The position numbers were made by a program, and so were the translations under genes. Of a stretch of 7,735 nucleotides of DNA, positions 5,883 to 7,735 are shown one piece after another. The stretch spans positions 1 through 7,735 of the forward strand of contig DAOUWH010000065.1 of NCBI GenBank assembly GCA_030667205.1. Direction: 5' to 3'. Under the pieces are notes generated by a model. It was not told where the DNA came from. It made no database searches and worked only from the letters and a program-made list of their open reading frames with translations. Every line of letters begins with the position of its first letter. The first letter of the stretch is position 1. The DNA comes from Nitrospirota bacterium. GTDB taxonomy: Bacteria > Nitrospirota > Thermodesulfovibrionia > Thermodesulfovibrionales > JdFR-86.

Positions 5883-6691
5883 ACCAGTCCGCGCCGATAG
5901 GGGTTTTTGATTCCGGAATCGGAGGGCTTACCGTGGTCAGGGAGATCCTGGGCCATATGCCTTCGGAGGGCGTGGTGTATCTGGGCGATACTGCGCGGGT
6001 GCCCTACGGCATCAGGTCCCCGGAGACGATTAAAAGGTATGCGCGTGAGGGCATAAGGTTTCTCCTTGCGGAGGGGATTAAATTCCTCGTGATCGCATGC
6101 AATACGGTCTCGGCGGTCGGTCTCGACGATATAAGCAGTGACATTGACGTCCCTGTGGTAGGAGTCCTTGAGCCGGGGGCTAAGGCTGCCGCCGAAAGCA
6201 CGGAAAACGGAAAGGTGGGGGTTATAGGCACGGCGGCCACCATAAAGAGCAGGTCCTATATACGCGCTATACGCGCCTTCAGGGGCGATGTGGAGGTCGA
6301 GGCCCGGGCATGCCCTCTTTTTGTGCCCCTCGTGGAGGAGGGCTGGCTCGACGGCGAGGTGCCGGAGCTTGCGGCTTCAAAGTACCTCGGAGGGCTGAAA
6401 TCGAAGGGAATAGACACCCTGGTGCTTGGATGCACCCACTATCCTCTCCTGAAACCGGTCATATCGAGGGTCATGGGTCCGGAGGTTAAGCTAATCGACT
6501 CGGCGGCCGAGACCGCCAGGGAGGTCAGCTCTCAGCTCGCCGCAAGAGGGCTCGAAAGCGCAGGGGGTAAAACCCCTTTAAGAAAATTTTATGTTACCGA
6601 CAGCCCCGAAGGTTTTACGGCCGTTGGCGAAAGGTTTTTGGGCGCTGCGATAGAGAATATTAAAAAAGTTCAACTGGAGGTGATTAGATGA
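5879..6691 (+). CDS. murI: glutamate racemase
   Basis: This cytoplasmic, cofactor-independent racemase makes D-glutamate for peptidoglycan. At 270 residues it has the normal family length. The motifs are DSGIGGLTV (residues 11-19), the first catalytic cysteine Cys74 in ACNTVSA, and the second, Cys185, in GCTHYPLL with His187. [11 protein letters not shown] (34-44) is the substrate-site loop. The start is the ATG of the ATGA overlap with the GerMN gene; GGAGG lies almost against the ATG, so coupling probably matters. It ends with TGA overlapping the rph ATG. This use of TGA as a true stop matters for reading the hydrogenase gene. Confidence 0.98.
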   Translation: MNQSAPIGVFDSGIGGLTVVREILGHMPSEGVVYLGDTARVPYGIRSPETIKRYAREGIRFLLAEGIKFLVIACNTVSAVGLDDISSDIDVPVVGVLEPGAKAAAESTENGKVGVIGTAATIKSRSYIRAIRAFRGDVEVEARACPLFVPLVEEGWLDGEVPELAASKYLGGLKSKGIDTLVLGCTHYPLLKPVISRVMGPEVKLIDSAAETAREVSSQLAARGLESAGGKTPLRKFYVTDSPEGFTAVGERFLGAAIENIKKVQLEVIR

Positions 6692-7410
6692 GGTCTGACG
6701 GCAGGGCGAACGACGAACTCAGGCCGGTCAAGATAACCAGAAACATCATATCGCATGCCGAGGGCTCAGCCCTGATAGAGATGGGCGGCACAAGGGTGAT
6801 ATGCACGGCCTCGATAGAGGACAAGGTGCCGCAGTTTCTAAAGGACCGTGGCAGGGGCTGGGTCACTGCCGAGTACTCGATGCTGCCGAGGTCGACCCAT
6901 ACGAGGAAGCCAAGGGAGGCGGCTATGGGAAAGATAGGCGGCAGGACGTACGAGATACAGAGGCTTATAGGGCGTTCCCTGCGTGCGGTGGTGGACATGG
7001 AGGCGCTTGGTGAGAGGACGGTATGGGTTGACTGCGACGTCATGCAGGCCGACGGCGGCACCAGGACGGCGGCAATCACGGGGGGCTTCATATGCCTGGC
7101 CGACGCCCTGCGGCACGCCCTTGAGTGCGGGATGGTCCAGAAAAAGCCGATACTGGACTACGTGGCCGCGGTGAGCGTGGGCGTCGTAGGGGGCAGGCCG
7201 GTGCTCGATCTGTGCTATGAGGAGGACTTCGAGGCCGAGGTGGATATGAACATCGTGATGACCGGAAGCGGTAAATTTGTAGAGGTGCAGGGCACTGCCG
7301 AGTCCAGCCCTTTTAGCCCCGAAACCCTCGATGAACTCATCAAACTTGCGCGCCAGGGCATAAGAAAGCTTGTTGATTTGCAAAGGGCAGAATTGCCGGA
7401 TGTGTGCTAA
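6688..7410 (+). CDS. rph: ribonuclease PH
   Basis: This is a phosphorolytic 3'-5' exoribonuclease that trims tRNA 3' ends, acting as a cytoplasmic hexamer. At 240 residues it is full length. It begins [14 protein letters not shown], the family N-terminus. Phosphate-site residues Arg86 (GGRTYEIQR) and Arg126 (in ADGGTRTAA) are at the same numbers as in the well-studied bacterial enzymes. TAESSPFS near residue 209 is the conserved C-terminal motif. A strong ribosome site GGAGGTGA precedes the ATG, which overlaps the murI stop. In related genomes rph is often followed by rdgB (an ITP/XTP pyrophosphatase); here ftsH follows instead. Confidence 0.98.
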   Translation: MRSDGRANDELRPVKITRNIISHAEGSALIEMGGTRVICTASIEDKVPQFLKDRGRGWVTAEYSMLPRSTHTRKPREAAMGKIGGRTYEIQRLIGRSLRAVVDMEALGERTVWVDCDVMQADGGTRTAAITGGFICLADALRHALECGMVQKKPILDYVAAVSVGVVGGRPVLDLCYEEDFEAEVDMNIVMTGSGKFVEVQGTAESSPFSPETLDELIKLARQGIRKLVDLQRAELPDVC

Positions 7411-7422
7411 AATAAAAATAGT

Positions 7423-7735
7423 ATGAAAAAAGACGTTAAAAATATGAACATGTTCCGAGGGCTCTTCATCTGGCTCCTTATAGGCGTCATGATGATACTC
7501 CTTTTCAACCTCCTGAACGCGCCCAAAAAGACCGAAAACGAGATAACGTTCTCCGAATTTATCGCAAGGGTCGAGTCGGGCGAGGTCAAGGAAGTGGTCA
7601 TCAAGGAGCAAGACGTCACGGGCCGTTTCACCGACGGAAAGAAGTTCAATACCTACGTCGCAGACTACCCCGACATGGTAGGTCTGCTCAAGGAAAAGGG
7701 CGTTGAGATAACCGCCAAGCCCCCCGACGAGAGCC
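7423..7735 (+). CDS. ftsH: ATP-dependent zinc metalloprotease FtsH, N-terminal part (cut by window end)
   Basis: The open frame runs off the right edge; 104 residues are visible. It begins MKKDVKNMNMFRGLFIW, with one transmembrane helix at about 11-32. The periplasmic FtsH extracellular domain follows, with the typical ITFSEFIARVESGEVKEVVI and a GRFTDGKKFNTYV strand. The AAA+ and protease domains lie outside the window. The start is the first ATG after rph (12-base gap). ATGs at 7444 and 7450 are alternatives, and none has a clear ribosome site. Family identity rests only on the N-terminal domain but the pattern is characteristic. FtsH is a membrane-bound quality-control protease. Confidence 0.88.
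   Translation, partial: MKKDVKNMNMFRGLFIWLLIGVMMILLFNLLNAPKKTENEITFSEFIARVESGEVKEVVIKEQDVTGRFTDGKKFNTYVADYPDMVGLLKEKGVEITAKPPDES

Overview
The window (7.7 kb, moderately GC-rich, frequent AGG and ATA codons) looks like a chromosomal piece of an anaerobic or microaerobic Gram-negative bacterium, plausibly of the Desulfobacterota/Nitrospirota type. That placement is a guess from gene order and codon style; no rRNA or other marker is present. Two divergent, tightly packed gene groups are separated by a 175-bp intergenic region (4486-4660).

Minus strand, transcribed from about 4486 down to 212: a complete membrane-bound uptake [NiFe]-hydrogenase operon in the order small subunit (Tat leader, C-terminal anchor), large subunit, di-heme cytochrome b, large-subunit maturation endopeptidase and HypC chaperone. 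The enzyme should sit on the outer face of the cytoplasmic membrane, oxidise H2 and pass electrons through the small-subunit Fe-S clusters to the cytochrome b and the quinone pool. The protease and HypC assemble and process the large subunit. Positions 1-211 hold no gene, only degenerate hairpins and a weak terminator candidate.

Plus strand, 4661 to the right edge: a cell-envelope/housekeeping run of N-acetylmuramoyl-L-alanine amidase, GerMN-domain membrane protein, glutamate racemase (murI), RNase PH (rph) and the start of ftsH, mostly joined by short overlaps.

The main discovery candidate is in the hydrogenase large subunit. Read from its obvious start (ATG at 3387, directly abutting the small-subunit stop), the frame is intact for 569 residues except for two TGA codons, at 3208-3210 and 3199-3201. 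They fall exactly on the two cysteines of the N-terminal nickel-binding motif RxCGxC, giving RI-U-GV-U-TT if read as selenocysteine. The C-terminal DPCxxC motif keeps ordinary Cys codons, the reverse of classical [NiFeSe] hydrogenases. Hairpins with bacterial SECIS-like geometry lie just downstream. TGA is a genuine stop for two other genes in the window, so global recoding is not the explanation. A conventional gene call would start at the GTG at 3174 and lose the whole N-terminal nickel motif. Two further oddities occur in the operon: an Asp replaces one proximal-cluster Cys in the small subunit (3Cys-1Asp), and the maturation protease has no ATG/GTG/TTG start that keeps its metal ligand and appears to start at AUA.
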